Source: Streptomyces uncialis (GTDB taxonomy: Bacteria > Actinomycetota > Actinomycetes > Streptomycetales > Streptomycetaceae). Taken from it: a stretch of DNA of 64,000 bases. The notes below the pieces were generated by a model that was not told where the DNA came from, made no database searches, and worked only from the letters and a program-made list of their open reading frames with translations. The DNA is taken from assembly GCF_001905345.1 (NCBI RefSeq), contig NZ_LFBV01000003.1:62001-126000 (forward strand). The letters run 5' to 3'. This document shows, piece by piece, positions 18,376 to 26,199 of this stretch. Numbering within the stretch: the stretch's first letter is position 1; every line of letters begins with the position of its first letter. The position numbers and the translations under genes were made by a program.

Positions 18376-18400
18376 GGCACCCGGCACCCGGCACCCGGCA
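18376..18400. repeat. Short tandem repeat (GGCACCC)x3
   Basis: Three copies of GGCACCC plus GGCA, followed directly by a 7-bp-arm palindrome (AGCCTGC/GCAGGCT, 18400-18420) at the edge of the transposase remnant. Confidence 0.8.
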
Positions 18401-18409
18401 GCCTGCGAA

Positions 18410-18545
18410 GCCCGCAGGCTGTGTGCAGCACGATCTGCGCGCGCACTCGAAGCCGGTACTCGGTGTTGTGGCCGCACGCTGCCTTCTTCAGCCAGTGCCG
18501 CTCGGTGGCAGTCAGGGATATCAGGCGGGCGGCGGCAACGGGCAT
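18410..18545 (-). mobile_element. IS630-family transposase N-terminal remnant
   Basis: The minus strand from ATG 18545 reads MPVAAARLISLTATERHWLK and continues with KKAACGHNTEYRLRVRAQIV. This is the conserved start of IS630-type transposases, where the segment precedes the helix-turn-helix. After about 45 residues the homology stops at a short tandem repeat and palindrome; no DDE catalytic domain follows. It is a dead insertion-sequence fragment. Confidence 0.7.
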
Positions 18546-18576
18546 GACAGGCAAGCTGACTTCCGGAGCCGACCAG

Positions 18577-19425
18577 TCAGCCTCGCAGGTCGGACAGGTC
18601 CTCGTCACTGAGACTGAGATCGTTCGCCGCGAGGTTCTCCTCCAGGTGTTCGAGAGAGCCCGTACCCGGAATCGCCAGCACCGTCGGCGAGGTTGCCAGC
18701 AGCGACGCGATCGCGACCTGCGCTGTGGTCGCGCCCAGACGTGCCGCGACCTTGCCGAGCCGTTCGGCGTCAAGTAGGCCGCTGCCGACTCCGCCGCCGA
18801 GCGGGAAGTACGGCACGTACGCGATGCCCGCCTCCTCGCTTTCCGCCAGCAGCCCCATATCACCGGTGTGCCTGTTCTGCACCGCCGCGACGGGCGCGAT
18901 CGCCCGGGCCTCGGCGAGCTGGGCGTCGTCGACGTTGCTGACGCCCAGGTGTCGGATCAGCCCCTCCGCGCGGAGCTCGGCCAGGACCGCGAACCGTTCG
19001 GCGATCGACTCGCCACCCGGCCCGGTCGTCCCGCCGACCCGCAGATAGACCAGGTCGAGCCGGTTGATGCCCAGACAGCGCAGATCCGCCTCGACCAGGC
19101 CACGCAGCTGGTCAGCCGTCGCCTGCCCGCTCGGCACACCGTTCGGCCCGGGCAACGGCCCCACCTTCGTCGCGATCACCAGATCATCACGGTAGGGGGG
19201 CAATGCCGTACGGATCAGCTCGTTGGCCCACACCGCGTCCCTGCCGTAGAAACCGGCCGTGTCGATGTGGTTCACGCCCAGCTCCACCGCCCGGCGGAGC
19301 ACCGCGATGCCCTTCTCGGGATCTCGCGCCGGACCGGCGAAGGTGCCCATCGCCAGGCGCATCGCGCCGAAGCCGAGCCGGTTGATCGTCAGCTCTCCGC
19401 CAAGGGAGAAGGTCTTGATCGTCAT
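18577..19425 (-). CDS. Aldo/keto reductase
   Basis: A 282-aa (beta/alpha)8-barrel oxidoreductase. Catalytic Asp55 and Tyr60 lie in HIDTAGFYG and Lys87 in VIATKVG. The fourth tetrad position, usually His, is Arg129 (DLVYLRVG), a substitution I associate with a streptomycete subgroup. SNVDDAQL and LAIPGTGSLEHLEENL form the family's substrate and NADPH-binding loops. It is cytoplasmic, reducing carbonyl compounds with NADPH; the physiological substrate is unknown. The divergent HTH gene starts 67 bp away and a palindrome lies between them, so the pair is probably a regulator and its target. The C-terminus abuts the IS630 remnant without damage. Confidence 0.9.
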   Translation of the reverse strand: MTIKTFSLGGELTINRLGFGAMRLAMGTFAGPARDPEKGIAVLRRAVELGVNHIDTAGFYGRDAVWANELIRTALPPYRDDLVIATKVGPLPGPNGVPSGQATADQLRGLVEADLRCLGINRLDLVYLRVGGTTGPGGESIAERFAVLAELRAEGLIRHLGVSNVDDAQLAEARAIAPVAAVQNRHTGDMGLLAESEEAGIAYVPYFPLGGGVGSGLLDAERLGKVAARLGATTAQVAIASLLATSPTVLAIPGTGSLEHLEENLAANDLSLSDEDLSDLRG

Positions 19426-19466
19426 GACGCTGATGGTGTCCGCCGGCGCGACTCCCGGCGAGCTCG

Positions 19467-19482
19467 TGGCAGCTTGCTGCCA
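19467..19482. promoter_or_regulatory. Palindrome TGGCAGcttgCTGCCA, putative operator
   Basis: A 6-bp-arm perfect inverted repeat in the divergent intergenic region. It ends at the CAGACT -10-like box (19481-19486) that precedes ATG 19493 by 6 bp, a good position for autoregulation. Confidence 0.45.
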
Positions 19483-19492
19483 GACTGGCGGG

Positions 19493-20158
19493 ATGCGGAA
19501 CGAAGAGGTGTTCGCAGTGCGAGGAGACGCGGAGTTGATCGCGCGCGCAGGTCATCTCTTCGAGTCCGCGCGGACCGAGTTCCTGTGCGCCGCCCGGGAT
19601 CTCCAGACCTGGTCGCGGCTGGGGGCCAGGGCCGCGGTCCGGACTCGGATGCGCGCGGCGGATCCCGTCGGCTTCACCCCTCGGAAGCTGCTCAGCCCGG
19701 TGGCGCTCGCCGACGAGGAGGCCCGCGCGCATCTGCGGCTGGTGCGGAGTAGAGGCGCTCTCGTTCGGATCAGCCGTTCGCCGCTGCCGCACGAGACCAT
19801 CCTCATCGACCGGCGGGTGATGATCCTTGCCGGCCGGGAGACCCCCACCGGCCGCGAGTACACCGTGACGACGTCACAGATCCTGGTCGACGGTGTTCAC
19901 TCGCTGTTCCGGGCGATCTGGGACGCCGCCGTCGATCTCGAAAGCTATCTGCGCAGCGACGTCCCGCACCTCGATGCCGACGGCCGCATGATCCTCAAAG
20001 CCCTCGCTTCGGGCCTCACCGACGAATCGGCAGCCAAACGGCTCGGCGTCTCCCTGCGCACCTACCGGCGGCGTGTGGCCGAGCTGATGGGCGAACTTGA
20101 GGCCGACTCCCGCTTCCAGGCCGGGCTGCGTGCAGGCGAGCTGGGGCTACCCCGCTAG
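19493..20158 (+). CDS. Helix-turn-helix (LuxR/TrmB-like) transcriptional regulator
   Basis: A 221-aa protein. The first 150 residues form a sensor region (GHLFESARTEFLCAARDLQT, then HETILIDRRVMILAGRE) that resembles the phospholipase-D-like C-domain of TrmB-type regulators. The C-terminal HTH (LASGLTDESAAKRLGVSLRT, then RRRVAELMGEL) is LuxR-like. ATG 19493 has a CAGACT box 6 bp upstream and no ribosome-binding site, suggesting leaderless translation. Divergent orientation to the aldo/keto reductase makes that gene its likely target. The ligand is unknown. Confidence 0.85.
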   Translation: MRNEEVFAVRGDAELIARAGHLFESARTEFLCAARDLQTWSRLGARAAVRTRMRAADPVGFTPRKLLSPVALADEEARAHLRLVRSRGALVRISRSPLPHETILIDRRVMILAGRETPTGREYTVTTSQILVDGVHSLFRAIWDAAVDLESYLRSDVPHLDADGRMILKALASGLTDESAAKRLGVSLRTYRRRVAELMGELEADSRFQAGLRAGELGLPR

Positions 20159-20197
20159 AACCATGGTGATCGCGACCCTTGGGCGGTCTGCCCGCCT

Positions 20198-20410
20198 GAG
20201 CAGTCGGCGCACGCGCACGGCACGCAGCCGGAGCAGCTGGTGCTGTTGCGGGCCGACGGGTGGTCGCTGCCGGAGGTCGACGGGTTCTTCGCCTCGGCGC
20301 GGATGCGCAACGCGAGCGCGGGCACGCGCAGGAAGTACGCCTTCGCGGTAGCCGTCTGGCCGGGGTTCCTTGACGCGGCGGGCCGGACCTGGCTCGGCGC
20401 CGACGAGGAC
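20198..20410 (+). mobile_element. Tyrosine integrase N-terminal fragment
   Basis: The plus frame reads LLRADGWSLPEVDGFFASAR and continues MRNASAGTRRKYAFAVAVWP, the core-binding (SAM-like) N-terminal domain of phage or ICE integrases. The catalytic R-H-R-Y domain is missing; the frame ends at 20473 in unrelated sequence. It is a remnant of an integrated element. Confidence 0.6.
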
Positions 20411-20451
20411 CGGAGACTCACATCACCGCTCCACCTGGTCGGGCGTGACCT

Positions 20452-20805
20452 TCACGTCTCCGTGGGCTCCTGATCGTGGTGTTCTTGCTCCTGCGCCCAG
20501 GCGTTCGCCCATTCGTCGAGCGGACCAAGGGCATCACGGAGCGCTGTCCCCAGCCGAGTGAGCTCGTAGCCATCGGCCGAGGGCGCGACGATCCCGCTCG
20601 ACACGAGTTCGCGGAGTCGCTGGTAGAGGACGCTGGATGACAGCCCTTCGCACCGTGCCAGCAGTGCGCGGGCGCCGAGCGGACCCGCACGCAGTTCCCA
20701 GAGAATACGCAGCGCCCACCGACGGCCGAACAGGTCCATCGCGGCCATGAGGGGACGGCCGGTAGTCGATCCACGAACCGGTGTTCCTGGGCGCGGTGTC
20801 GGCAT
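20452..20805 (-). CDS. HxlR family transcriptional regulator
   Basis: A 117-aa winged-helix protein of the HxlR (MarR-like) family: LFGRRWALRILWELRAGPLG, ARALLARCEGLSSSVLYQRL, then a wing containing GYELTRLGTALRDAL. Members bind as dimers to inverted repeats and often respond to electrophiles or redox stress. This one has a single Cys (in RCEGL), in the helix region where redox-sensing relatives vary. ATG 20805 is preceded by AAGGAGGG. Two 17-bp inverted repeats lie 13 and 48 bp upstream, so autorepression and control of the divergent DUF1330 gene are likely. Confidence 0.9.
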   Translation of the reverse strand: MPTPRPGTPVRGSTTGRPLMAAMDLFGRRWALRILWELRAGPLGARALLARCEGLSSSVLYQRLRELVSSGIVAPSADGYELTRLGTALRDALGPLDEWANAWAQEQEHHDQEPTET

Positions 20806-20817
20806 GACCCTCCTTGC

Positions 20818-20834
20818 GTTTCGTTATTCGAAAC
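20818..20834. promoter_or_regulatory. HxlR operator 1 (GTTTCG-N5-CGAAAC)
   Basis: A perfect 6-bp-arm inverted repeat starting 13 bp before the HxlR start codon. The surrounding DNA is unusually AT-rich for this genome. Confidence 0.65.
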
Positions 20835-20852
20835 ACTAGCATCCACCTAGGC

Positions 20853-20869
20853 GTTTCTGATTTCGAAAC
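20853..20869. promoter_or_regulatory. HxlR operator 2 (GTTTC-N7-GAAAC)
   Basis: A second 17-bp copy of the same motif with 5-bp arms, centred 35 bp from operator 1. Confidence 0.6.
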
Positions 20870-21082
20870 AAGCTCGACGGGAGAGCCGACATCGCGGACA
20901 GCCCTGCCGGAACCGCGGTTCACCGACCAGGCAGGCGCGCTGCTCGCGCGCATGACACGAAGGTGCCGGTCGACATCAGCGCCATGGTGATCACGACGCT
21001 GACAAGCCTCGCTCTCGCCCGCCGACGCTCGTCCGAGGCCAACCCGTGAGTCAAACGCACTCATCCCGACACTGGAGGTTCC

Positions 21083-21376
21083 ATGCCCAAGGGCTACTGG
21101 GTCAGCGTCTACCGCACCATTTCAGACCCTGAGAAGTTGGCTGCTTACAACGAGCTGGCTCCCCTGGCCGTCGAGCCCGGGGGCGGCCGGACCATCGTCG
21201 TGGGCGGTCGGGTCGAGGCGTATGACGCCGGAATCGCCGAGCGCACGGTCGTGGTCGAGTTCGACAGCTTCGAGCAGGCCGTCGCGGTGCGCGAGAGTGC
21301 GGCCTACCAGGAGGCGCTGGTCGCCCTCTCCGACGGCGTCGAGCGCGACTTCCGCATCGTCGAAGGCATCGACTGA
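21083..21376 (+). CDS. DUF1330 family protein
   Basis: A 97-aa alpha/beta ferredoxin-like dimeric barrel protein: MPKGYWVSVYRTISDPEKLA, GGRTIVVGGRVEAYDAG, RTVVVEFDSFEQAVAVRES. DUF1330 proteins are small cytoplasmic proteins of unknown activity, related in fold to ABM monooxygenases. ATG 21083 follows CTGGAGGTTCC. It is the first gene after the HxlR operator region and lies 3 bp before the PhzF-like gene, so both were probably transcribed together under HxlR control. Confidence 0.9.
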   Translation: MPKGYWVSVYRTISDPEKLAAYNELAPLAVEPGGGRTIVVGGRVEAYDAGIAERTVVVEFDSFEQAVAVRESAAYQEALVALSDGVERDFRIVEGID

Positions 21377-21379
21377 GCG

Positions 21380-22093
21380 ATGTCCTGGCCGGATGTCTTG
21401 GTGGTTGATGCGTGCGTGCGGCGCGACGGGCGGGGCGGTAGCCCCACGGCCGTCACCGACGACGACCCGGCGGCGACGGACGCGGACCGGCGTGCGGTCG
21501 CTGCTGCGGCCGGCACCTCGCACGCGGCGTTCCTCGGCCCGGGGCGGACACCGGACGGTGGCCTGCCGGTCCGGTTCTTCACGGCCATCGCCGAACTGTC
21601 CGGCTGCGGCCACGGCACCGTTGCCGCGCAGGCCGTCCGGTTGACCCGCACCGCGCTGAGCGAGCTGAACGGCCGCCAGCACACCGGCGGGCGCACGTTC
21701 GACACCGTCGCGATCCGCCGCCCCGCCGGCATCAAGGTGTGGTTCGACCAGGGCCTCGTCGCGCTGCGTCACCCGGCACCGGACGAGCGCGCCGCCATCG
21801 TCGCCGCGCTCGGGCTCACCGCGGACGACCTGCATCCGACCGCCACGGATCGCCGCGCCCGGCACTCCACGCATGCTGGTACCGGTCCAAGACCGGTCGG
21901 CGCTGCTCCGAGTCCGCCCGCACCTCGGCAGGCTGACAGCGGCGTGCCGGCCGTACAGGCTCCGGTCACGATCGAGGTGGAGCAGGGCGACACCCTCGGT
22001 CGACCGGCCAGCGTGCTCGCTCCGGCCCGACGCGGGCCGGCGGGCATCACGACCCGCGTCGGCGGGTTGGCGGTGGTCCGCGACGGACAGTGA
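21380..22093 (+). pseudogene. PhzF-family protein, degenerate
   Basis: The first 150 codons read as PhzF/epimerase-like: VVDACVRRDGRGGSPTAV, TSHAAFLGPG, ELSGCGHGTVAAQA. The glutamate that acts as general base in PhzF (in S-E-T/S-x-F) is His here. Around 21850-21960 the family sequence continues in another frame (MLVPVQDRSALLRVRPHLGR), after which the original frame resumes directly at the C-terminal VTIEVEQGDTLGRPASVL. The central DPVTG-type segment is missing. At 237 codons it is shorter than the usual 270-300. A frameshift plus an internal deletion make activity unlikely. Confidence 0.7.
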
Positions 22094-22448
22094 GGCGACG
22101 ACCGGACCGTCCTCTTCTGCGATCCGCGCATGGGGCTGGGGCTGTCCGCCGCGGTCACGCGTTGGCGCCCGGTGGCGGCCGCAGCCCCGACCGGCACAAC
22201 CGAGCCAGGGCCGGTCGAGACGATGACCGGCTCGCCGGCAGGGCGGCGGCCCGAACAGGAACGACAAGGAGAGGAGGAGTAGGTACGAGTCGCACCAGTA
22301 GGACGTGATCGGCCATCAACCCCGGGCCCCTGCCTGCCCCAGATGTCGCCAGACCTGGCCGAGTTCTTCGACGTCGCCGTGCCCGACGACCGCAGTCCCG
22401 GCCAGGCCCGGGTTCCGGGCCCGCGCGTCGAAGCCGGCGCCGACCGCG

Positions 22449-22625
22449 GCCGCGATCCGGATCGGGTACGCCCGTTGCTCCACCGCCCAGCAGAAACAGC
22501 AGTCCCAGCTCGACGCCCTCGACCGCGCGAACTGCAAGCGCGTGTTCTCCGAGAAGATCTCCACCCGCGTCAAAGTCGGAGGGGACGCTGAAGGTCACGT
22601 ACGACATCCGCGAGGCCGCGCCCCA
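22449..22625 (+). mobile_element. Serine recombinase (resolvase/invertase) remnant
   Basis: The plus strand reads IRIGYARCSTAQQKQQSQLD and continues ALDRANCKRVFSEKISTRVK, the N-terminal catalytic domain of a serine recombinase with the nucleophile Ser in CST. After about 40 residues a deletion and frameshift follow; YDIREAAP, a downstream family segment, can be read at 22595-22624 in a second frame. No HTH domain remains. Confidence 0.7.
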
Positions 22626-22685
22626 CCCGGCGATGCCTCCCACTATCTGCACGGCCCCGCTGCACTGCTCACCGACAACACCTGT

Positions 22686-22789
22686 GGGGTCAGCGGTTGT
22701 CGTTGACTTCCTGGTGCATCTGGGGGCGGATCGTCCTGGTCGTGGGTGAGTGCGTACCTTTCGATGTCGCTGGAAGCCTTCGAGGCGAC
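22686..22789 (-). pseudogene. Duplicated 3' end of the MpaB-type oxygenase gene
   Basis: This 104-bp segment aligns with 16632-16734, the last 33 codons and stop of the oxygenase gene, with roughly nine differences and one extra base that shifts the frame. Conserved protein text includes DIERYALTHDQDD. Nothing of the rest of the gene is present. It is either the tail of a deleted paralogue or a local duplication. Confidence 0.8.
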
Positions 22790-22948
22790 CCGCTGGCGCT
22801 GCGACGAACGGGCGTGCCGACGTCGCTCCGCCGTGAGCACCTCGATGCCCGCAAATTCCGTTGAGCCCGCACCCTGCGATCGTGTTGGCTGGCGGCACCG
22901 AACTGTCGGCACCGCAGGTGTCCGCTCGGCCATAGCAGGGAGTTCAAC

Positions 22949-23740
22949 GTGCAGGACAGTGCTGTCGACCCCGCTGCCCACAACCGGGCAGCCTGGGACA
23001 AGTACGTCCAAGAGGGCAACGAGTGGTCGACGCCGGTGAGTGCTGAGGAAGTCGAGCGCGCCCGCGCGGGCGACTGGTCGATCGTTCTCGTCGGGCATGA
23101 GCCGGTCGACCGCTCCTGGCTGCCGACGGACCTGACCGGCAAGGACGTGCTGTGCCTGGCCTCCGGCGGTGGCCAGCAGGGCCCGATCCTCGCCGCCGCG
23201 GGGGCGAGGGTCACCGTGTTCGACAACTCACCCGGCCAGCTCGGCCAGGACCAGATGGTGGCGGCGCGCGACGGACTCGAACTGCGCACCGTTCTGGGCG
23301 ACATGCGCGACCTCAGCGCCTTCGGCGACGCAGCGTTCGACGTCGTGTTCCATCCGGTGTCCAACCTGTTCGTACCCGACCTGGCACCGGTGTGGCGTGA
23401 GTGCTTCCGCGTCCTGCGACCGGGCGGAACCCTGCTCGCGGGCTTCCTCAACCCCGATGGGTACTTGTTCGACCACGAGGCGCTTGACGAGCGAGGCGAA
23501 CTGATCGTCGTGCACAAGCTGCCCTACAGCGATGTCACGCAGTACTCCGCCGAGGAACGCGCCACGAAGTTCGGCGCGGATGCCGCCCTTGAGTACAGCC
23601 ACACCCTCACCGACCAGATCGGCGGGCAACTCGCCGCGGGGTTCGTCCTCACCGGCTTCGCGGAAGCGCCGCACCAATCCAACGCATCCGCTTCATACAT
23701 GTCCAGCTACTTTGCGACGCTGGGGGTCAAACCGGGCTGA
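22949..23740 (+). CDS. Class I SAM-dependent methyltransferase
   Basis: A 263-aa protein. Motif I is VLCLASGGGQQGPIL (residues 68-82), with a three-glycine loop in place of the usual LDxGCGxG. The acidic residue after strand 2 is in VTVFDNSPGQ, motif II is FDVVFHPVSNLFV, and the post-motif LRPGGTLLAGFLNP is typical of small-molecule methyltransferases. GTG 22949 follows AGCAGGGAG. It is cytoplasmic; the substrate is not predictable. It sits alone between remnant DNA and a strong hairpin, and its intact frame contrasts with its surroundings. Confidence 0.9.
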   Translation: MQDSAVDPAAHNRAAWDKYVQEGNEWSTPVSAEEVERARAGDWSIVLVGHEPVDRSWLPTDLTGKDVLCLASGGGQQGPILAAAGARVTVFDNSPGQLGQDQMVAARDGLELRTVLGDMRDLSAFGDAAFDVVFHPVSNLFVPDLAPVWRECFRVLRPGGTLLAGFLNPDGYLFDHEALDERGELIVVHKLPYSDVTQYSAEERATKFGADAALEYSHTLTDQIGGQLAAGFVLTGFAEAPHQSNASASYMSSYFATLGVKPG

Positions 23741-24152
23741 CCCAGCCGCAGGGCCGACCGAAACGGCCGTGTTTCCGAAGGGCCGAGTGGAGCGCAGTGC
23801 CGGCCCGACCCCACCAACCTCGCTGAGCCCCGCTCGCTGGGCCAGCGACCATCAGAGCCACGCCGACCTGTACGAGGCTGACGCCCTCCAGTTCCTGGAG
23901 GCCGCCGCAGACAAGGGCACGCATGATCCGGGTCCCTGCCAATGAGCCCAGCACTGCTCCCAATACCGGCGGGTGCTCGGTGCCCTGACGGCCCGGCGTC
24001 TCCACACCGTGCCGAGCACCAGGGATGGTCGGGCTCCCCCGCTGGTTGCGGGGGAGCCCGACCATTCGTGTTTACAGACCCCACACCATGCCCAGTCCAC
24101 TCCCCCGCCGACGGGGCCCATGGAGACAGGGGCACCCGGGCAATCCGCAGCC
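23741..24152. other. Intergenic, about 410 bp, with terminator
   Basis: Apart from the hairpin at 24025-24065 nothing definite is seen. A plus-strand run near 23860-23940 (DLYEADALQFLEAAADKG) has coding-like codons but no context. Confidence 0.35.
24025..24065. terminator. Bidirectional terminator hairpin
   Basis: An 18-bp perfect stem (24025-24042 with 24048-24065) with a 5-nt TGGTT loop lies between convergent genes. It is among the most stable structures in the window. Confidence 0.85.
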
Positions 24153-24368
24153 CTAACTCCGCCGGTTGCGGATGGCCAACGCCGTTCCTATGGAGCAGAC
24201 CACACCCGCGAGCGCGACCCAGAGGCCGGCTGAGTACCCCAGAACGGCTGTGATCAAGCCGATAACGGTGAGAAGGCCCGTGCCGCCCAGGGCAAGCAGG
24301 AGTCCGGCTCGTGTGGCGGCGTCGCTCACCGCGCTGCCCCGGCCCAACGGGTCATCCAGATCAGCCAT
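24153..24368 (-). CDS. Small membrane protein
   Basis: A 71-aa protein. After a polar N-terminus (MADLDDPLGRGSAVSDAA) come two predicted membrane helices (GLLLALGGTGLLTVIGLITA and LWVALAGVVCSIGTALA) and a short basic tail (RNRRS), so both ends are probably cytoplasmic. ATG 24368 is preceded by GAAGGAGGG. It is a hypothetical protein with no recognised family, transcribed alone toward the 24.05 kb terminator. Confidence 0.8.
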   Translation of the reverse strand: MADLDDPLGRGSAVSDAATRAGLLLALGGTGLLTVIGLITAVLGYSAGLWVALAGVVCSIGTALAIRNRRS

Positions 24369-24609
24369 CGCTGGGAGCCCTCCTTCCTCGTGGCTAAAGG
24401 CAGCGGGGGAATCACCGCCCGTGGTCATGGAGGGCAGAGTGCCCCGGGATACCTGATTGAATCCCCCGTTCACGCCCCCCGGTGGTGCGGACTTGTCTCC
24501 GGGGCGTCGCAGGGCCGACAGTCAAGCCGCTTGTCGGCCGGGCCGCCGTCGTGGAAGCGGTTCTGCGGCGGCCTCTGCGCTACGCCCAGGGCGCGCTGAT
24601 GGTCCTGCG

Positions 24610-25476
24610 TCAGGGCTTGTCTGCCGGGCCGGTCGGGCGATCCGCGGTGACCAGCCATGACGTGCTGCGCAGCCGGACGGTGCCGTCCGCTGTCTCGTGG
24701 GCGCGCAAGTGGTCCGTGAGCGTGTGGAGGGCGCGGGTCCGTACGGCCGCGGGGGCCTGCCCGGTCAGGTGGCGACCTGGACCCGTTCCGAGGATGAACT
24801 CCGCCGCGTCTGCGGCTCCGTGTCCCCACACCCCGTACACCTGGGTCTTGTTGAGGGTGATGCCCGTGAATCCGGCCGCGGTGAGGACATCGCGGATGCG
24901 GTCCGGCGGGGCCAGGGAGTACATGCCGGGCGCCCCCGGCCGCGCGAAGTCACCGACCGGAAGAAGGTCGCGCAGTGACGTCATCGCAGTCACCCAGTCG
25001 TTGAGCGCCGCATCGGCCGGGCAGACGAACGCCAGGCGTCCACCCGGGCGCAGTGCCCGGCCGACGTTGCTGAAGGCGGCTGCGGGGTCGGCGAAGAACA
25101 TCACCCCGTAGCGGCTGATCGCCGCGTCGAAGGTGCCCGTTTCGAAAGGGTGCACCTGTGTGTCGCCTTGTGTGAAGGAGACATTGCCGATGCCTTCCCT
25201 CTCGGCGCGGGTTCGGGCCTCGGCCAGCAGGGGGCCGGACAGGTCGAGGCCCAGCGCGTGACCTTGGGGTGCCCGGAGCGCCGCGAGGCGTGTGGTCTGT
25301 CCCGAGCCGCAGCCGAGGTCGAGGGTCCGGTGGTGTCCGGTGATGCCGGCGGCGTTGAGGAGTGGCTCGTTGAAGCCGTCGGTCACGGCGTTCCAGCGAT
25401 CCTGGTTGCGGACCCAGTGGGCTCCTTCGGCGCCGTTCCATGCGTGTGCCTGCTCGGTGTTGACGATGTTGGGCAC
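24610..25476 (-). CDS. Class I SAM-dependent methyltransferase
   Basis: A 288-aa methyltransferase of the UbiE/COQ5-like type. Motif I is TLDLGCGSGQTTRLA (about residues 52-66), the acidic residue after strand 2 is in ALGLDLSGPLL, and FDAAISRYGVMFFADP and LRPGGRLAFVCP follow. The N-terminal WNGAEGAHWVRNQDRWN is shared by many actinobacterial homologues. GTG 25476 lies 6 bp after GGAGAC and gives the usual N-terminus. The divergent TetR gene and two operator-like palindromes just upstream suggest that TetR represses this gene, as in drug- or metabolite-responsive methyltransferase pairs. The substrate is unknown. Confidence 0.9.
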   Translation of the reverse strand: MPNIVNTEQAHAWNGAEGAHWVRNQDRWNAVTDGFNEPLLNAAGITGHHRTLDLGCGSGQTTRLAALRAPQGHALGLDLSGPLLAEARTRAEREGIGNVSFTQGDTQVHPFETGTFDAAISRYGVMFFADPAAAFSNVGRALRPGGRLAFVCPADAALNDWVTAMTSLRDLLPVGDFARPGAPGMYSLAPPDRIRDVLTAAGFTGITLNKTQVYGVWGHGAADAAEFILGTGPGRHLTGQAPAAVRTRALHTLTDHLRAHETADGTVRLRSTSWLVTADRPTGPADKP

Positions 25477-25506
25477 AGGTGTCTCCTTTGGCGGACGGCC
25501 GCAGTA

Positions 25507-25541
25507 TGGGCGTGCGCCCAAACACTATGGGCACGTGCCCA
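25507..25541. promoter_or_regulatory. Two TetR-type operators, 21 bp apart
   Basis: TGGGCGTGCGCCCA (25507-25520) and the perfect palindrome TGGGCACGTGCCCA (25528-25541) share the context TATGGGC-N4-GCCCAAAC. The 21-bp spacing puts them on the same helix face. They lie between the methyltransferase and TetR starts. Confidence 0.7.
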
Positions 25542-25614
25542 AACTGGCAATCCTCGCTACAATCCACACGGTCGCGCCTTGGGGAACGGCGGAATCGGAA
25601 CGAAGGAGGAGTCC

Positions 25615-26199
25615 ATGTCACCGCGCGGAGTAGCGACGCCGGACGTGCGCGAGCTCCTGTTCGCCGCCGCCGAGCACGTCGTGAGGAGAGACGGCCCCGG
25701 CGCACTCACCAGCAGATCCGTCACGGCCCAAGCGGGCTGCGCCAAAGGGCTGCTGCATACACACTTCGCGGGTCTCGACGAGTTCGTCGCCGAGCTCTGC
25801 CTCGACCGGTTCGCGCGGACAGCGGCGAAGGCCCAGGCCCTTTCAGGGCTCGCCGGGCAGGGTACGGTGCAGACAAACCTCACGGCCGTCGCCTTCGCGC
25901 TGCTCGACTCCGGCGGCCCCGCCATCGCGGGTCTGGCCATGACCCGCCCCGCCGCCGCACTGCGTATCCGCGATGCCCTGGAAGGCGGGGCACCCGGATT
26001 CACCGCGATCCAGGAAGCCATCACCGACTATCTGAAGGCCGAGCAGGAACTCGGCCGGGTGGCGAAGAGCATCGCCCCCGACACGCCGGCCCTCGCCATC
26101 GTCGGAACCGCCCACCACCTCCTGATGACCAGTCGACCCGACACGCCTGACCCGCGCCCCCCGATGGCGCGCCTTGTGGCCGCGTTGCTGGACGGCTAG
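25615..26199 (+). CDS. TetR family transcriptional regulator
   Basis: A 194-aa protein. The N-terminal HTH (VRELLFAAAEHVVRRDGPGA, then LTSRSVTAQAGCAKGLLHTH) is TetR-like, with recognition helix KGLLHTHF; the rest is an alpha-helical ligand-binding domain. ATG 25615 follows GAAGGAGGAG. It is divergent to the methyltransferase, with paired 14-bp palindromes between them, so autoregulation and repression of that gene are inferred. The inducer is unknown. Confidence 0.92.
   Translation: MSPRGVATPDVRELLFAAAEHVVRRDGPGALTSRSVTAQAGCAKGLLHTHFAGLDEFVAELCLDRFARTAAKAQALSGLAGQGTVQTNLTAVAFALLDSGGPAIAGLAMTRPAAALRIRDALEGGAPGFTAIQEAITDYLKAEQELGRVAKSIAPDTPALAIVGTAHHLLMTSRPDTPDPRPPMARLVAALLDG

Noticed and set aside
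23741..24152. Possible tRNA or small RNA near the 18-bp stem
   Set aside because: The stem has no cloverleaf context and sits between convergent genes, so a terminator explains it.
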